64,000 bases of DNA from positions 6,828 through 70,827 of the forward strand of contig NZ_JH719394.1 of NCBI RefSeq assembly GCF_000271845.1. The letters are read 5' to 3'. Within the stretch, counting starts at the first letter, position 1, and each line of letters starts with the position of its first letter. The DNA comes from Rhizobium leguminosarum bv. trifolii WSM2297. Lineage in GTDB: Bacteria > Pseudomonadota > Alphaproteobacteria > Rhizobiales > Rhizobiaceae. Positions 44,420 through 54,002 of the stretch are shown here, piece by piece. The notes below the pieces were generated by a model. That model did no database searches, was not told the origin of the DNA, and saw only the letters and a program-made list of their open reading frames with translations. The translations under genes and the position numbers were made by a program.

Positions 44420-45493
44420 TTGAGAAAACCGTCCGGAATAGTCGCCGCCGCTCTTGTTGCGGCAGCGCTGCTGCTTCCCCATCCTAACGCCATGGCGGAT
44501 CAAGCCGCGGCACCTGCCCTTACCGTCTCCCTCGTGGCGCCGGCACAGCGAGACTGGCCAGAGACCGTTCCCGCAAGCGGCTGGTTGAAGCCGTGGCAGG
44601 AAGCCATAATCGCCTCCGAGACGAGCGGCCTGCGCATAACAGAAATCCTGGCCGACGTCGGCTCCGTGGTCAAAAAGGGGCAGCCTCTCGTCAACCTGTC
44701 ACGCGACAGCGTGCTGGCCGACCTTCGCAAGCAGGAGGCGGCTGTCGTGACAGCCAAGGCAAAGCTGGTCAAGGCGAAGGCGGATGGGGACCGGGCGCGG
44801 CAGCTTCAGCCGTCAGGCGCCCTTTCGGACGAGAAGATCACCGAATATCTCGCCGATGAGCAGACGGCGATCGCCAGCGTCGATTCCGAACAGGCAGCTC
44901 TCGACAGCGAAAAGATCAAGCTCGACCAGACAACCATCACCGCCGTCGACGACGGACTGATCACCTCGCGCTCGGCCGAACTCGGCGCCGTCGTCTCGTC
45001 CGGCACCGAGTTGTTCCGCCTGGTTCGCCAGCAGCGGGTCGAATGGCAGGCCGAAGTATCAGCGCGCTACCTTCCACGTATCACCGAAGGACTGACCGTT
45101 AAAATCGACGGGCCGGACGGCCAGCCGGTTCAAGGCAAGGTGAGGCTTGTCGCGCCATCGGTCGATACCAGTACGAGCCGCGCGATCGTCTATGTGGCAC
45201 TTCCCACGGACGTGCGCCCACGCGTCGGTCTTTATGTCACCGGCGCGATCGAACTCAGAACCACAGCGGCGTTGACGGTTCCGGAGACGGCAATCGTGTT
45301 TCGCGACGGGATCAACTACGTCTTCACGGCCGGGAAGGACAACCGGGTAAAACGGGTAAGGGTAGAGGCCGGCCGCCGCAACAACGGCGAAGTCGAGATC
45401 GTCTCGGGCATAGATCCGTCGGCGAAGGTGGTGACGTCGGGCGGCGCATTTCTGTCGGACAACGATCTCGTGAAGATTGCGGGAGAAGGCTGA
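44420..45493 (+). CDS. RND efflux periplasmic adaptor (membrane fusion) protein
   Basis: A 357-residue membrane-fusion protein linking the RND pump to the outer-membrane channel. A TTG start at 44420 is proposed because AAGGAG lies nine bases upstream and the reading then opens with a proper signal peptide (RKPSGIVAAALVAAALLLP, cleaved near NAMA). An ATG at 44339 in the same frame lacks a ribosome site and would give a non-standard N-terminus. The lipoyl-like hairpin halves (SGLRITEILADVGSVVKKGQ) and a coiled-coil segment rich in Lys/Ala (about 105-170) are typical. It overlaps the pump gene by one base. Confidence 0.88.
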   Translation: MRKPSGIVAAALVAAALLLPHPNAMADQAAAPALTVSLVAPAQRDWPETVPASGWLKPWQEAIIASETSGLRITEILADVGSVVKKGQPLVNLSRDSVLADLRKQEAAVVTAKAKLVKAKADGDRARQLQPSGALSDEKITEYLADEQTAIASVDSEQAALDSEKIKLDQTTITAVDDGLITSRSAELGAVVSSGTELFRLVRQQRVEWQAEVSARYLPRITEGLTVKIDGPDGQPVQGKVRLVAPSVDTSTSRAIVYVALPTDVRPRVGLYVTGAIELRTTAALTVPETAIVFRDGINYVFTAGKDNRVKRVRVEAGRRNNGEVEIVSGIDPSAKVVTSGGAFLSDNDLVKIAGEG

Positions 45494-48400
45494 TGAATTT
45501 TTCCTCCTGGTCTATCCGCAATCCGGTACCGGCGATCCTGCTCTTTGCAATGCTTGCCGTCGGCGGGCTGCTGGCATTCAAGCATCTGCCGATCCAGAAC
45601 TTCCCCGATATGGATCTCCCGACGATCAAGATCAGCGCCACGCTCGATGGCGCCGCGCCGACGCAGCTCGAGACGGAAGTCGCTCGTACGATCGAGGACA
45701 ATCTTGCGTCGCTCAGCTATCTCGACCACATCACCACGACGATTACCGATGGCACGGTGTCGATCAGCGTATCCTTCAAACTGGACAAGGACAGCGAAAC
45801 GGCCTTGAACGAGGTTCGCAACGCCGTCGACAGCGCCAAGGCCGACCTGCCGGCGCAGATGCAGACGCCGAGCGTCACCAAGGTTACCGTGCAGAATTCG
45901 GCGCTGGTCACCTACGCCATCCGGTCTGACGCCCTCGACGAAACCGAGCTCTCCTGGTTCGTCGACAACGATCTGACAAAGGCACTGCTGTCGGTACAGG
46001 GTGTCGGGCAGGTCAGTCGCATCGGCGGCATCGACCGTGAGGTTCACGTCGATCTCGACCCCAAGGCGATGGCCACGTTCGGCGTCACGGCGGCCACGGT
46101 CTCGGCTCAATTGAAATCGGTCCAGGCGGATACGTCAGGCGGCCTCGGAGAAATCGGCGGCACCCGCCAGACATTGCGCACACTCGGCGCCGTGGCCTCG
46201 ATCGATGCGCTGAAGGAACTGCGAATCCCCCTGGCGAACGGCCAACAGGTTCGCCTCGACGACGTCGCCTCCGTTACCGACAGCTTCGCCGAACGGTCCT
46301 CGATCGCCTATCTCGACGGCAAACCGGTCATTGCAGTCGAGGTCAAGCGGTCGAACGGGTTTTCCGACAGCGGCGTCGCTGATGCCGTCGACAAGGCGGT
46401 CAAGCAGTTTGCAGCCGGGCATGCCAACGTAGAGATCGGCGAGGCCTACAGCACGATCGGCCCGATCATCGACAATTACGATGGTTCGATGCACATGCTG
46501 TTTGAAGGGGGGATCCTGGCGATCATCGTCGTCTGGCTATTCCTCCGCGACTGGCGCGCGACGATCCTGTCGGCCGTGGCGCTGCCCTTGTCCGTTATCC
46601 CGACCTTCCTAGTCATGTACCTCTGCGGCTTCAGCCTGAACATTATCACGCTGCTGGCGCTATCGCTCGTGGTCGGCATTCTCGTCGACGACGCCATCGT
46701 CGAGATCGAGAACATCGCCCGTCACCTGCAGATGGGCAAACGGCCCATCGATGCCGCCCTCGAAGCCGCCAACGAGATCGGGCTCGCCGTCATTGCAACC
46801 ACCTTCACGCTGGTCGCAGTCTTCCTGCCAACGGCCTTCATGAGTGGCATTCCGGGGCTTCTGTTCCGCCAGTTCGGGGTGACCGCCGCCGTTGCGGTCC
46901 TCGCCTCGCTCGTCGTCGCCCGTTTGTTGACGCCGATGATGGCCGCCTATTTCATGAAGGCCCATCCGACGGAGGAAAAGGATGGCCGCATCATGCGCGT
47001 CTATCTGGCAATCGTGAAGGCGGCCATGAACCGCAGGAAGACCACGGTGGCCGTGACCGCCGTTGTCGTGGCGTTTTCGCTTTCAACCATCCCCTTGTTG
47101 AAATCGGGGTTCCTGCCGGCTTCCGACGATGCGCGAACCGAGATCACCCTGACCATGCAGCCGGGCGCCACCATCGAGCAGACGGATGCTGCAACCAGGC
47201 AGGCAGCAACCATCGTCGGCAAGCTGCAAGATGTGACGCGGGTGTTTTCCGCGGTCGGTTCCGCCTCCTCGGGGGGCGGGCCGGGCGCCAGCACCACGAG
47301 CGATGTCGGATCCGCCACGCTCGTCGCCATGCTGTCGCCCATCGGTGAACGTGACCGCAAGCAGTCGGAGATCGAAAACGACATCCGGCAGGCTCTTTCG
47401 GTCATTCCCGGCGTGCGGGTCGCGGTCGGCGGTGGCGCCAACGGCACGAAACTCGAGATCACCCTTGCCAGTGACGATGCCAACGCCCTCGACAGTGCGA
47501 GCACGGCGTTCGAAGAACAGCTGCGCACGCTGCCGGGCATCGGCGCGGTGACATCGACCGCATCCCGGCAGGCACCCGAAATCCAGATCACCCCCGATTT
47601 TGCGCGCGCTGCAGCGCTCGGGGTGACGTCGAGCGCGATTGCCGAAGCGGTACGCGTAGCAACCAACGGTGAATATTCTTCTGATTTGCCGAAGCTCAAT
47701 CTGCCGCAGCGCCAGGTCCCGATCGTCGTCCGCTTCAACCCCGAGACACGCACCAATCTCGACGATATCAAGAACATGCGCGTGGTCGGGACGAACGGGA
47801 ACGTCGATCTCGGATCGATTGCCGATATCCGGATCGGCGGCAGTCCCTCCGAGATCGATCGGATCGACCGCATGCGCAACGTCACCCTTTCCGTCGAGCT
47901 CAACGGCCGCATCCTGGGCGACGTCAACCGCGAGGCGCAGGCTCTGCCGGCGCTGCGGCACCTGCCGCCGGGCGTCACCCTTGTCGAACAAGGCGAACTT
48001 CAGCGCAGTTCGGAGCTGTTCCAGAGCTTTGCGCTGGCAATGGCAATTGGCGTCTTCTGCATCTATGCGGTCCTCGTCCTGCTCTTCCACGATTTCCTGC
48101 AGCCGTTCACCCTGCTGATGGCTCTGCCGCTCTCGCTCGGCGGCGCGCTGCTGCCGCTGGTGATGACCGACACCAGCTTCTCGATGGCGGCGGTTATCGG
48201 GCTGCTCATGCTGATGGGTGTGGTGACGAAGAACTCCATCCTGCTGATCGAATATGCGATTATGTCGCGCCGCCAGGGCATGTCCAGGTTCGATGCCCTC
48301 GTGGATGCCTGCCACAAACGGGCGCGGCCGATTATCATGACCACCATCGCCATGGCTTCGGGCATGCTTCCGGTCGCTCTCAGCCTGACCGGCGGCGATT

Positions 48401-48642
48401 CGAGCTTCCGCCAACCGATGGCCATCGTCGTGATCGGCGGCGTAATGATGTCGACGCTGCTCAGCCTGATCGTCATTCCCGTCATCTTCACCTTCGTCGA
48501 TGACCTGGAACAGATCCTCAAGCGGTTGCTAGGCCGGATCGGTCTCGCCCAGGAGATCGCTGGGGATAAGCCGCATGCGTCCAACGATCACGCGGCGATC
48601 ACCTTCAAGCCGGAGCAATCAAGACGGGGCAGTCAGAGATGA
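45493..48642 (+). CDS. RND-family efflux pump
   Basis: A 1049-residue inner-membrane proton-driven transporter of the AcrB/MdtB type. There is a first helix near the N-terminus (NPVPAILLFAMLAVGGLLAF), large periplasmic loops after TM1 and TM7, and helix 4 with LVVGILVDDAIVEIENIARH containing the proton-relay aspartates. The second half has VTKNSILLIEYA and RARPIIMTTIAMASGMLPVA. Full length with both periplasmic halves intact. Substrates may be antibiotics, plant phenolics or metals; the sequence type favours organic compounds. It shares the operon with the adaptor. Confidence 0.93.
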   Translation: MNFSSWSIRNPVPAILLFAMLAVGGLLAFKHLPIQNFPDMDLPTIKISATLDGAAPTQLETEVARTIEDNLASLSYLDHITTTITDGTVSISVSFKLDKDSETALNEVRNAVDSAKADLPAQMQTPSVTKVTVQNSALVTYAIRSDALDETELSWFVDNDLTKALLSVQGVGQVSRIGGIDREVHVDLDPKAMATFGVTAATVSAQLKSVQADTSGGLGEIGGTRQTLRTLGAVASIDALKELRIPLANGQQVRLDDVASVTDSFAERSSIAYLDGKPVIAVEVKRSNGFSDSGVADAVDKAVKQFAAGHANVEIGEAYSTIGPIIDNYDGSMHMLFEGGILAIIVVWLFLRDWRATILSAVALPLSVIPTFLVMYLCGFSLNIITLLALSLVVGILVDDAIVEIENIARHLQMGKRPIDAALEAANEIGLAVIATTFTLVAVFLPTAFMSGIPGLLFRQFGVTAAVAVLASLVVARLLTPMMAAYFMKAHPTEEKDGRIMRVYLAIVKAAMNRRKTTVAVTAVVVAFSLSTIPLLKSGFLPASDDARTEITLTMQPGATIEQTDAATRQAATIVGKLQDVTRVFSAVGSASSGGGPGASTTSDVGSATLVAMLSPIGERDRKQSEIENDIRQALSVIPGVRVAVGGGANGTKLEITLASDDANALDSASTAFEEQLRTLPGIGAVTSTASRQAPEIQITPDFARAAALGVTSSAIAEAVRVATNGEYSSDLPKLNLPQRQVPIVVRFNPETRTNLDDIKNMRVVGTNGNVDLGSIADIRIGGSPSEIDRIDRMRNVTLSVELNGRILGDVNREAQALPALRHLPPGVTLVEQGELQRSSELFQSFALAMAIGVFCIYAVLVLLFHDFLQPFTLLMALPLSLGGALLPLVMTDTSFSMAAVIGLLMLMGVVTKNSILLIEYAIMSRRQGMSRFDALVDACHKRARPIIMTTIAMASGMLPVALSLTGGDSSFRQPMAIVVIGGVMMSTLLSLIVIPVIFTFVDDLEQILKRLLGRIGLAQEIAGDKPHASNDHAAITFKPEQSRRGSQR

Positions 48643-48755
48643 TCTCCATTCCCCGAGCGGTTGGGCAGATGATCCTGCACCGGACAACGGCCGGTGACGG
48701 CAACCTCTTCGGTCGCGTTCCCTCCCCCGGAACAAGGCCGCGGGACGTGTTCCCC

Positions 48756-48780
48756 CGCAGGCGGCCTCAAGCCGCCTGCG
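48756..48780. terminator. Bidirectional terminator hairpin between pump and dehydratase genes
   Basis: CGCAGGCGGC (48756-48765) and GCCGCCTGCG (48771-48780) form a perfect 10-bp stem with a five-base loop. It lies between two convergent genes, ending close to the stop at 48788. No U-run follows on either side. Confidence 0.65.
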
Positions 48781-48787
48781 CGTCCTG

Positions 48788-50215
48788 CTATCCAATTGAC
48801 AGCGGCTCCATCGCTTCGAAATCAGGTAAGGCGCGACTGGCGTAGCCGATTGCCGTCAGCGAGCCGATGTCGATCCGGCCACCGCGGATCGACAGGAGCG
48901 GCCCGTCGGCGCCTTGCTCGTAAAGATCCGGGTGGGCCGCGGCAAAGCGCGCTTTCTCCGCGTGTGGCGCACCCTGCATACCGGCCACATAGTGATGACC
49001 GTTGCGCTCGACATGGGAAAGGCCGAGCAATGAAACGAGCGCCAGATCCTGCTGCACCGCAAGCCCGGCCTGGCAGGTCAAATCCTCGCCCGAGAGGAAA
49101 AGCCCTGGCACACCTCCCGTCCTGATGCGGATCGCTTTGATCAGCGAGCGGTAGATGCCCTTGCAGGTTTTCACGGAGACGCCGGTATAACCAAGCTTCC
49201 GGGCGCGGGCGAAGGCCTCGTCGCCGTCGTCACTCTCGTCGATCAGGAAAGGCAGTTGCGCCGCCAGCTCCCCGAGCGGCGTTTGCATGGTGATCTCGCG
49301 CGAGAACGGCTGTTCGACAAAGGCGATGGCCGCACGCAGCCTCGCCAGCCGCGATATTGAATCGATCCGCGACAGCAAGGCGCCAAGCTGCTCGGCGGCG
49401 CCGAACTGTTCGTTGCCGTCAACCGTCACCCGGTAGTCGGGCAGGCGATCCAAGACGGCGGCGATCCGCGCCAGGCGGTCGACATCCGCATCGACCGTGC
49501 CCGAAAGCTTGATCTTGAACCAATGGTTGCCGTAGCGCTCTATCACCGCCTCGAGACTCTGCGGCAGGCCGTCATCGACGGGATTTTCGATATCGCTCTC
49601 GGTGATCGGATCGAGAAGCCCGATCGTATGCCGGGCTGAGATCGAACCGGCAGGACGAAGGCCGGCAAGCACGGCGGAAGCGGCAGCCGCGTCGATATCG
49701 CCGGGCAGCATCGGGCCACCGACGCCGACGAGGTTGCGGCGCACCGCATCGAAGAAGGAAAGCCCCCTAAGGCGGCAATAGGCATCGAGCGCGGCACGGG
49801 CGATGAGCGAAGGGCCGAAACCGGCGGCCAGCGGATTTCCAGGCAGGCGCCGCACGGTCTCCAACTCGTTCAGCCGGGCGGCGGTAAACAATGTCGTCGG
49901 CTCGGACGCTTCGAGCGAGGCGGCGGCTGCGGCGCGGATCGAGGCGCGCAATTGGTCTACATTCTGTGCCGGCGTCAGCGCCGGGTTTTTGTCGAACCAT
50001 TTCGGCACCATCATTTCGGCGGCACCGCCGATGGCGGATTTCCCTTCCTCATCCTCAACGCGCACTCTGAGGAAGGCCTGCGTCGCCCTTTCGAGGGTTG
50101 CCGCACCAAAACGGAACGGCAGGCGCAGGCTGATATCGCGCTCGAAAGCGTCGATCTCGACAATTCTGACGCCCGGCGCCGTCACGGGATCTCCCACGCT
50201 TCTGTCCATGGTCAT
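48788..50215 (-). CDS. Mandelate racemase/enolase-superfamily dehydratase
   Basis: A 475-residue enolase-superfamily protein, longer than the usual 380-400 residues. The first catalytic lysine region is WFKIKLSG, metal ligands are in VTVDGNEQF, AFVEQPF and FLIDESDDG, and the second acid/base lysine is in VSVKTCKG. Members racemise or dehydrate acid sugars or related compounds. It is the last gene of a long minus-strand operon with sugar hydrolases and an ABC transporter, so an aldonate or uronate derivative is a likely substrate. Its start overlaps the upstream dehydrogenase stop. Confidence 0.85.
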   Translation of the reverse strand: MTMDRSVGDPVTAPGVRIVEIDAFERDISLRLPFRFGAATLERATQAFLRVRVEDEEGKSAIGGAAEMMVPKWFDKNPALTPAQNVDQLRASIRAAAAASLEASEPTTLFTAARLNELETVRRLPGNPLAAGFGPSLIARAALDAYCRLRGLSFFDAVRRNLVGVGGPMLPGDIDAAAASAVLAGLRPAGSISARHTIGLLDPITESDIENPVDDGLPQSLEAVIERYGNHWFKIKLSGTVDADVDRLARIAAVLDRLPDYRVTVDGNEQFGAAEQLGALLSRIDSISRLARLRAAIAFVEQPFSREITMQTPLGELAAQLPFLIDESDDGDEAFARARKLGYTGVSVKTCKGIYRSLIKAIRIRTGGVPGLFLSGEDLTCQAGLAVQQDLALVSLLGLSHVERNGHHYVAGMQGAPHAEKARFAAAHPDLYEQGADGPLLSIRGGRIDIGSLTAIGYASRALPDFEAMEPLSIG

Positions 50216-51228
50216 GCCATCCGGTCGAGCATGGCGCTCGACACTTCGTGCTGGAGCGGTTCCCGGCGCAGCAGTCGGCCGATCTCGTCCACCATGGCCT
50301 GACCCTGGGCGAAATGTGCCTCTTCGGTGTGGCCGGCGGCATGCGGCGAAATCGTGACATTGGCGAGTGCGGGGTCGCGGAAGGGACTGTCCAGCGGCAG
50401 CGGTTCATTGTCGAAGACATCAAGGGCCGCCTCGATACGGCCGGAGCGGATCTCGGCGAGCAACGCCGCCTCATCGACCAGCTCGGCGCGCGCCGTGTTG
50501 ATGAACAGCGAGCCGGAGCGCAGCAGCGCCAGTTCACGGGCGCCGATCATCCGCCGCGTTTCCGGCAGGACAGGCGCATGCAGGGAAATTACATCGCTCT
50601 CAGTGAGCGCATCGTCCAGTCCGGTGCTGACGACGCCGAGTGCTGCGGCCTCGCTGTCGCTGAGATAGGGATCGACGACCAGCACGCGGCAGCCGAAGGG
50701 AACGAGCAGGCGTATGACCGCCCGCCCGACATAGCCGGCGCCGACGATGCCGACTGTTCTGGCACCAAGCAATCTTTGCGGCACGGCGGCACGGACGTCG
50801 AGCCATTCGCCGCCCTTGCGCAATCGCTGATGCAGCCGATGAATGCCGCGCATGGCGAGCAACGCTTCGGCGACGACGAACTCGGCGACCGAGGCGGCGA
50901 TTTTCGAAGCGGCATGGGTGACGCGGAGGCCCTCGTCGAACAGGCGGGCGGGGACAAGCGTGCGGATGCTGCCGGCCGAATGGGCGACGAGGGCGAGTTG
51001 CGGATGGCGCTGGCGCGCGGCGGGATCGAAGGGCGGCGTGCCCCATCCGGTGAGGCATGCCGCGGCACCCTGCAGCAGCCGGTCGACATCGGCAGCGTCA
51101 ATTGTGGCGTCACTCGGCCAACGCACCTCCCCGAGGGCGTTCAACTGGGCGACTGCCGCATCGTCCAACATCATCCGGCGGGTCTTTTCGGTCAAAAGAA
51201 CGGCGATGACGGGAGCCTGTTTACTCAT
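50212..51228 (-). CDS. D-2-hydroxyacid dehydrogenase family protein
   Basis: A 338-residue NAD(P)-dependent 2-hydroxyacid dehydrogenase. It has the nucleotide-binding GIVGAGYVGRAVIRLL and the catalytic arginine in LFINTARAELVDEAALL. A glutamate follows in the next segment, and the catalytic histidine is in ISPHAAGHTEEAH. It may reduce or oxidise a 2-keto acid sugar derived from the dehydratase reaction. It overlaps both neighbours (ATGA type), consistent with one transcript. Confidence 0.87.
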   Translation of the reverse strand: MSKQAPVIAVLLTEKTRRMMLDDAAVAQLNALGEVRWPSDATIDAADVDRLLQGAAACLTGWGTPPFDPAARQRHPQLALVAHSAGSIRTLVPARLFDEGLRVTHAASKIAASVAEFVVAEALLAMRGIHRLHQRLRKGGEWLDVRAAVPQRLLGARTVGIVGAGYVGRAVIRLLVPFGCRVLVVDPYLSDSEAAALGVVSTGLDDALTESDVISLHAPVLPETRRMIGARELALLRSGSLFINTARAELVDEAALLAEIRSGRIEAALDVFDNEPLPLDSPFRDPALANVTISPHAAGHTEEAHFAQGQAMVDEIGRLLRREPLQHEVSSAMLDRMA

Positions 51229-52051
51229 GATTCTGCTCTTTCGCTGCGGCGACCAGGCGCCTGAGATGGGAAAGATCGGCGCGGACCTTGTCGAGCGCCT
51301 GCTGCCGGGGGACCCGGTATTGCGACTGCACCGAGAGCACGCCGGTAAATCCGGTAGCCGCCAGATGCGGGACGATTTCGTTCCACGGCACCATGCCCTC
51401 GTCGAGGCCGTACCAATCCGAATGCCAGGCGCGCTGGCCGTCGGCCCCGTAGGCGCCGGGAAACCAGCCGCAATTCTTGACGCCCATGCAGCAGAACCAC
51501 CGATCGAGAAGATCGAGGGTCAGACGCCAGTCCTCGCTGCCCTCGCGAATGATCTGGTTGGCCGGATCGAGATAGGCGCCGATCCTGATCGGATCGCGCC
51601 CGGCCAGCAATTGCATCGCCAGCGCGCCCGAGCTGTGCAGTGTCCCGCCGTGAAGCTGGATCGTCAGCTGGATGCCGAACTGTTCGGCGAGACGCTCGAA
51701 ACCATCGAGATCACGGCTGGCTTCATCGACCTGTTCCTTCCAGCGCCGCGACGGATCATAGCGCCAGAAGCCGAGCCGGACCTGCCCGATGCCGACCTCG
51801 CCACAGTAGCCCAGCAGCCAGGACGCGGCAGTGTCGGGCCGTGTCGAATCGATCGTCGCCATCGGGATGCGCAGACCGGCTGCGGCAAAGAGCTTTGCAG
51901 CCTTGACGATTTCCTCCGGCCTATCGGGAGAAACGGCGTGGCCGTCGCGAACGAGAAGATCGGCACAGTCGAAACCCAGCCCAGCCGTGATTTCTGCCGC
52001 CTTATCCAGCGGCAGGCCTTCCAGAGTCTTGGTGAAATAGGCGATATCCAT
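51221..52051 (-). CDS. Sugar phosphate isomerase/epimerase-family TIM barrel
   Basis: A 276-residue AP-endonuclease-2/xylose-isomerase-like TIM barrel. The metal-site pattern is visible in IQLHGGTLHSSGALAMQLL, GAYLDPANQIIREG, and late DEGMVPWNEIVPHLAATGF and GVLSVQSQYR. Family members isomerise or epimerise sugars, inosose or hydroxypyruvate; the exact reaction is unknown. It lies between the GH39-like gene (four bases upstream) and the dehydrogenase gene, which it overlaps by eight bases. Confidence 0.82.
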   Translation of the reverse strand: MDIAYFTKTLEGLPLDKAAEITAGLGFDCADLLVRDGHAVSPDRPEEIVKAAKLFAAAGLRIPMATIDSTRPDTAASWLLGYCGEVGIGQVRLGFWRYDPSRRWKEQVDEASRDLDGFERLAEQFGIQLTIQLHGGTLHSSGALAMQLLAGRDPIRIGAYLDPANQIIREGSEDWRLTLDLLDRWFCCMGVKNCGWFPGAYGADGQRAWHSDWYGLDEGMVPWNEIVPHLAATGFTGVLSVQSQYRVPRQQALDKVRADLSHLRRLVAAAKEQNHE

Positions 52052-52054
52052 GGT

Positions 52055-53953
52055 TCAGATCCACGAGGAGGAGCGTTCTCCCGAGCGAAGGACACAAAGC
52101 TCGCTGTGGCGGCCAAAGGCATCGCGGGCACGCACCGCGTATTGCGCTCCCTGCGGCGGCGACATGTGCAGGAATGCCGTCGAGATCAGCGGCACGGGAC
52201 TGACCTTTTCGAAAGACTTGCCGTCGGTGCTGATAAGGACATCGTAGAAGATGGCCGGACCGGTATCGCCGGCCGCCCAGAACAGCATCCGCTCCTCCCG
52301 GCCGCCAAGACCGAGGTAACGTTCGACGACGAGACCGGTGGGTGCGGCGGGAGGCGCCCCGCTATCGGGAACGACAAGCACCTGCGTCAGCGACGGCAAC
52401 GGCACGTCCAGATCGACGCTGATCCGCCCCTCTTCGCATGCGACGAGGCTGATTGGATGCAGCAGAGCGGGCTCCTGCGCGCGGCGCAGTTCGGCAAACT
52501 GCGCTTCATCAGGTTGGGGCGGCGCGCCGACCGGCTCGAAGGGTCCGCGGGGATTGCTTTCGTCCCGCTGGGCCTCCCAGACCTCCATCGGATTGGTGAA
52601 TTCCTCATCGATGCGTAGCAGGCAAAGTGCGTGGCGGCCGGGAACCAGCCCCTCCACCTCAAGGCGGACCGCGGTCCGGCCCGAACGGTTGATGGCATCG
52701 ACGCTGTGAATGAGGCTGATGGAGACACCGCCGCCCGGCAGCCGGGTCGGCAGGATCGCCAGTCCATCCTGGTCGGGCGCCAGCGGCGGCTCAGCCGTCA
52801 CCTTGCAGATGGTATCGCCGAGCGTTGCCAGCAGTTCCATCGATGTGAGGCCGGGCTTCTTGATGATGTCGAAGGGTGGCGCACGATCGATGTCCGTCAC
52901 CAGCGTATCGAGATCGGTCTTGTGTTCCCACTGCGCCTTGGTGAAATTGCGCGAACCGAAATAGGCAAAGATTGTGCGCTGGCTCCAGCCGCCGATAAAG
53001 GCGTGGTCATTGCTGAGGAAGGTGAAATTTGCGGCTTTCGGGGCAATGATGCGCCGGTCGTGCTGTTCGATGATGCGGGCGATGATCCCGGCGTAATAGG
53101 CCTTGCCGTGCCAGCTATGGTGATCGCTCCAGCCGAGTTGCGGGTCGCATTCGTCGTTGACGATCGGCAGGCCCGCAAGCCGCGGGTGGTGCTCCTTGAG
53201 ATAGTCGACGACCAGAAGCGTGCGGTCGACGATGGCGTTCGTCTTCGGGGTCAGGTCGTCCTTGCTGCCGTTGACGCCCTTTTCGTGGATCGAGATATAG
53301 TCGATGCGCGGCGGCCCGTCGCCGGTCAGGCAGCTCGTGCCGCTGTCGCAATGGGCCATGAGGGCGCGAAAGATCGGCGAGAGCGTGCGGGCAGTACCCG
53401 GCCCGCCCATCGGTAGGCTCGGGTCGATGGCCTCGAGGCCTGCGATACAAGCGTCGTAATAGTTGGCGTAGCCCTTGACCCCGTAGGTCCACCAGCCGGA
53501 GTCGGCTTCGTTGGTCGTTTCGAAATACCAGCTGCGCAATTCGTCCATGCCATAACGCGCGCCGTAGCGGTCCACCGTCACTGTGACGAGATCGCGCCAG
53601 CGTTTGACCTGATCCATGTCCTCATAATCGGTGAATAGACCGGACGGATTGCCCATCAACTCGAAAAACGGCTTCAGACGGTGTTCGATCATCACGTCGA
53701 GCGCGCGGTCGAGCAGGGACCAGTCGTAGACAACCCTGCCCTCGCCGCCGGTCGAGCGCAGCAGATTGTAGAGATAGTGCACCCGCAGGTACCTGATGCC
53801 CTCGTTCGGCAGGCCGCCGATATAGGCGAGCATCTGGCGCATCTCGGGTTCGAGCAGCAACTCGGCAGGCGAAAAGCCGGTGCCGCGCCAGAACCGGTTG
53901 AACGGGCGGAGCGCTTGGCTGGCATCAACATTTATTCGCGTACGTTCACGCAT
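52055..53953 (-). CDS. Glycoside hydrolase family 39-like protein
   Basis: A 632-residue protein with the layout of GH39 beta-xylosidases and alpha-L-iduronidases. It opens with FNRFWRGTGFSPAELLL and YLRVHYLYNLL and has the acid/base glutamate in WYFETTNEADSGWW. The nucleophile glutamate is probably in PIVNDECDPQLGWSDHH, and a beta-rich C-terminal part (from about residue 430) ends in a fibronectin-like segment with PAAPTGLVVERY. No signal peptide, so it acts in the cytoplasm on imported oligosaccharides. The start at 53953 follows GAGGAGAG. Confidence 0.82.
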   Translation of the reverse strand: MRERTRINVDASQALRPFNRFWRGTGFSPAELLLEPEMRQMLAYIGGLPNEGIRYLRVHYLYNLLRSTGGEGRVVYDWSLLDRALDVMIEHRLKPFFELMGNPSGLFTDYEDMDQVKRWRDLVTVTVDRYGARYGMDELRSWYFETTNEADSGWWTYGVKGYANYYDACIAGLEAIDPSLPMGGPGTARTLSPIFRALMAHCDSGTSCLTGDGPPRIDYISIHEKGVNGSKDDLTPKTNAIVDRTLLVVDYLKEHHPRLAGLPIVNDECDPQLGWSDHHSWHGKAYYAGIIARIIEQHDRRIIAPKAANFTFLSNDHAFIGGWSQRTIFAYFGSRNFTKAQWEHKTDLDTLVTDIDRAPPFDIIKKPGLTSMELLATLGDTICKVTAEPPLAPDQDGLAILPTRLPGGGVSISLIHSVDAINRSGRTAVRLEVEGLVPGRHALCLLRIDEEFTNPMEVWEAQRDESNPRGPFEPVGAPPQPDEAQFAELRRAQEPALLHPISLVACEEGRISVDLDVPLPSLTQVLVVPDSGAPPAAPTGLVVERYLGLGGREERMLFWAAGDTGPAIFYDVLISTDGKSFEKVSPVPLISTAFLHMSPPQGAQYAVRARDAFGRHSELCVLRSGERSSSWI

Positions 53954-54002
53954 GGATCGTCTCTCCTCGGGGCGGAAGCCTGGCGGTGCCGAAAGGGCCG
54001 GA

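Noticed and set aside
47083..48414. Minus-strand open frame of 443 codons
   Set aside because: Antisense to the second half of the RND pump and without protein-like features.
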